7,675 bases of DNA from UBA6522 sp036231525 (GTDB lineage Bacteria; Pseudomonadota; Gammaproteobacteria; Steroidobacterales; Rariloculaceae), in NCBI GenBank assembly GCA_036231525.1, contig JAZAGZ010000043.1, positions 1 to 7,675 on the forward strand, read 5' to 3'. The position numbers and the translations under genes are program-made. Below the pieces are notes generated by a model. That model worked only from the letters and a program-made list of their open reading frames with translations, was not told the origin of the DNA and ran no database searches. Positions 6,720 to 7,675 of the stretch are shown here, one piece after another. How positions within the stretch are numbered: the stretch's first letter is position 1; each line of letters begins with the position of its first letter.

Positions 6720-6763
6720 CTTGCTGGCATGAAAGGACGGCGTGGTTAGAAATCAGAATCAGC

Positions 6764-7675
6764 ATGTTTGAAGGAATGCTGAGTGGACTTGAGTTAGCCT
6801 TAATCTGGCCTGCACCCGGCTATCTAATGCTTGGCGTGTTTCTTGGGATGTGGATCGGGGCGGTACCAGGACTCGGTGGCGCAGTTGGACTGGCCCTGAT
6901 GTTGCCGTTCACATTCGCTATGGATCCGGTACCGGCTTTTGCACTGCTTCTTGGTATGTATGCAGTGACCTCCACAAGCGACAGCATTGCGTCGATTATG
7001 CTAGGGATTCCGGGTACCGTTGCCTCGCAAGCTACGATTCTGGATGGTTACCCTTTAGCAAAAAAGGGACAGGCAGCGCGCGCGTTTGGTGCAACGTACA
7101 CGGTCTCAGCTTTCGGTGGAGTGCTGGGCGCAGTTCTATTAGCGGTTTCTTTGCCTATTATCTTGCCAGTCATCTTTGCTTTTGGTGTGCCCGAGTTTTT
7201 TATGCTTGCCGTGCTTGGCCTCACCATGGTTGGCGTGCTTTCCGGGCGTTCGCTTTTGAAGGGCCTCACAGTGGCTCTTTTAGGTTTGTTGTTGACTACT
7301 GTGGGTTACGCTGATGCTACTGGGGTACCCAGGTTCTATTTTGGAGTGAACTACCTTTTAGATGGTGTGCCGATTATTCCTATCGTGCTTGGGCTATTTG
7401 GTATTCCAGAGCTCATGGAACTGGCTGTTCAAAATACCTCAATCTCACGTGTGGCTCGCAGTGAGGACCCAACCACTGGTTTACTTCAGGGCGTAAAGGA
7501 TGCGTTTCATCATCGTTGGCTAGCTCTGAGATGCGCATTTCTTGGTACGTACATTGGTATGTTGCCGGGGCTAGGTGCGGCAATAGTGGACTGGATTGCA
7601 TATGGTCACGCCGTACAGAGTTCCAAGGACAAAACACAGTTTGGTCAGGGTGATATTCGGGGTGTCATCGCTCCT
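6764..7675 (+). CDS. tctA: TTT transporter large permease subunit (TctA-type), 3' part missing
   Basis: Open from ATG 6764 to the right edge: 304 codons of a protein usually near 500 residues. The product is a multi-pass inner-membrane protein with several hydrophobic segments, for example about 18-48, 110-140, 145-182 and 203-222. TctA landmarks are IGAVPGLGG (31-39), SDSIASIMLGIPGT (72-85), ATILDGYPLAKKGQAARAFG (90-109), and the repeated motif GMLPGLGAAIVDWIAY (265-280), then FGQGDIRGVIAP at the edge. The two PGLG loops are the pseudo-symmetric halves known in the family. It uses a cation gradient with TctB and the periplasmic TctC. The stretch TSTSDSIAS takes the place of the common YGGSIxAIL, as in a subfamily of TctA proteins. 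No strong ribosome site stands before 6764; AAAGGA (6732-6737) is too far away, and ATG 6776 follows AAGGA with no spacer. An upstream in-frame stop (6707-6709), with no ATG, GTG or TTG between it and 6764, supports this start. No tctB lies between tctC and this gene. Confidence 0.92.
   Translation, partial: MFEGMLSGLELALIWPAPGYLMLGVFLGMWIGAVPGLGGAVGLALMLPFTFAMDPVPAFALLLGMYAVTSTSDSIASIMLGIPGTVASQATILDGYPLAKKGQAARAFGATYTVSAFGGVLGAVLLAVSLPIILPVIFAFGVPEFFMLAVLGLTMVGVLSGRSLLKGLTVALLGLLLTTVGYADATGVPRFYFGVNYLLDGVPIIPIVLGLFGIPELMELAVQNTSISRVARSEDPTTGLLQGVKDAFHHRWLALRCAFLGTYIGMLPGLGAAIVDWIAYGHAVQSSKDKTQFGQGDIRGVIAP

Noticed and set aside
6729..6749. Tiny frame ATG...TAG (six codons) just before tctA, a possible leader peptide
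   Set aside because: It is too short, has no clear ribosome site or attenuator-like content, and does not overlap the tctA start.
6850..7314. Plus-strand open frame of 154 codons in another frame over the permease
   Set aside because: The overlapping frame from 6764 has clear TctA motifs throughout; this one is rich in Trp, Cys and Ser and looks like an off-frame reading.

Overview
The window holds two divergent gene sets around a short shared control region near position 2200. It looks like chromosomal catabolic DNA from a Gram-negative bacterium, most likely a proteobacterium. The reasons are the tripartite tricarboxylate transporter (TTT) with a periplasmic binding protein carrying a cleavable signal peptide, the FadR-type GntR regulator, and tightly packed genes with ordinary Shine-Dalgarno sites. 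Base composition looks mid-range by eye (not counted). I see no mobile element, RNA gene, CRISPR array or phage gene, and every intact frame is uninterrupted.

Left half, minus strand (read right to left): a GntR/FCD regulator (2187-1471), a 95-residue UxaA-type small subunit (1433-1146) and a UxaA-type large subunit (from 1139, running off the left edge about ten residues short of its expected end). The split small/large pair most resembles (2R)-sulfolactate sulfo-lyase SuyA/SuyB, which cleaves sulfolactate to pyruvate and sulfite. Other split altronate-hydrolase-family lyases cannot be excluded without alignment.

Right half, plus strand: a Gfo/Idh/MocA oxidoreductase (2233), a creatininase-family amidohydrolase (3334), a single-domain cupin (4160), a D-isomer-specific 2-hydroxyacid dehydrogenase (4516), a TctC-type binding protein (5514) and the first 304 codons of a TctA-type permease (6764, running off the right edge). 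Gaps are short: 24 bp, 16 bp, a 1-bp overlap, 23 bp, then 137 bp before tctA. This suggests one operon.

Working model (inference): a 2-hydroxyacid, possibly sulfolactate or a conjugate of it, is imported by the TTT system. The 2-hydroxyacid dehydrogenase and perhaps the Gfo/Idh/MocA enzyme adjust its oxidation state or stereochemistry, and the SuyAB-like lyase makes the final cut. This parallels the known sulfolactate cluster of Chromohalobacter salexigens, which combines a TTT-type transporter, SlcC (a member of the 2-hydroxyacid dehydrogenase family), ComC and SuyAB. The creatininase homologue, the cupin and the Gfo/Idh/MocA enzyme are not part of that known route. They are the most interesting aspect of the locus, because they hint at a further amide, lactam or sugar-linked substrate upstream of the lyase.
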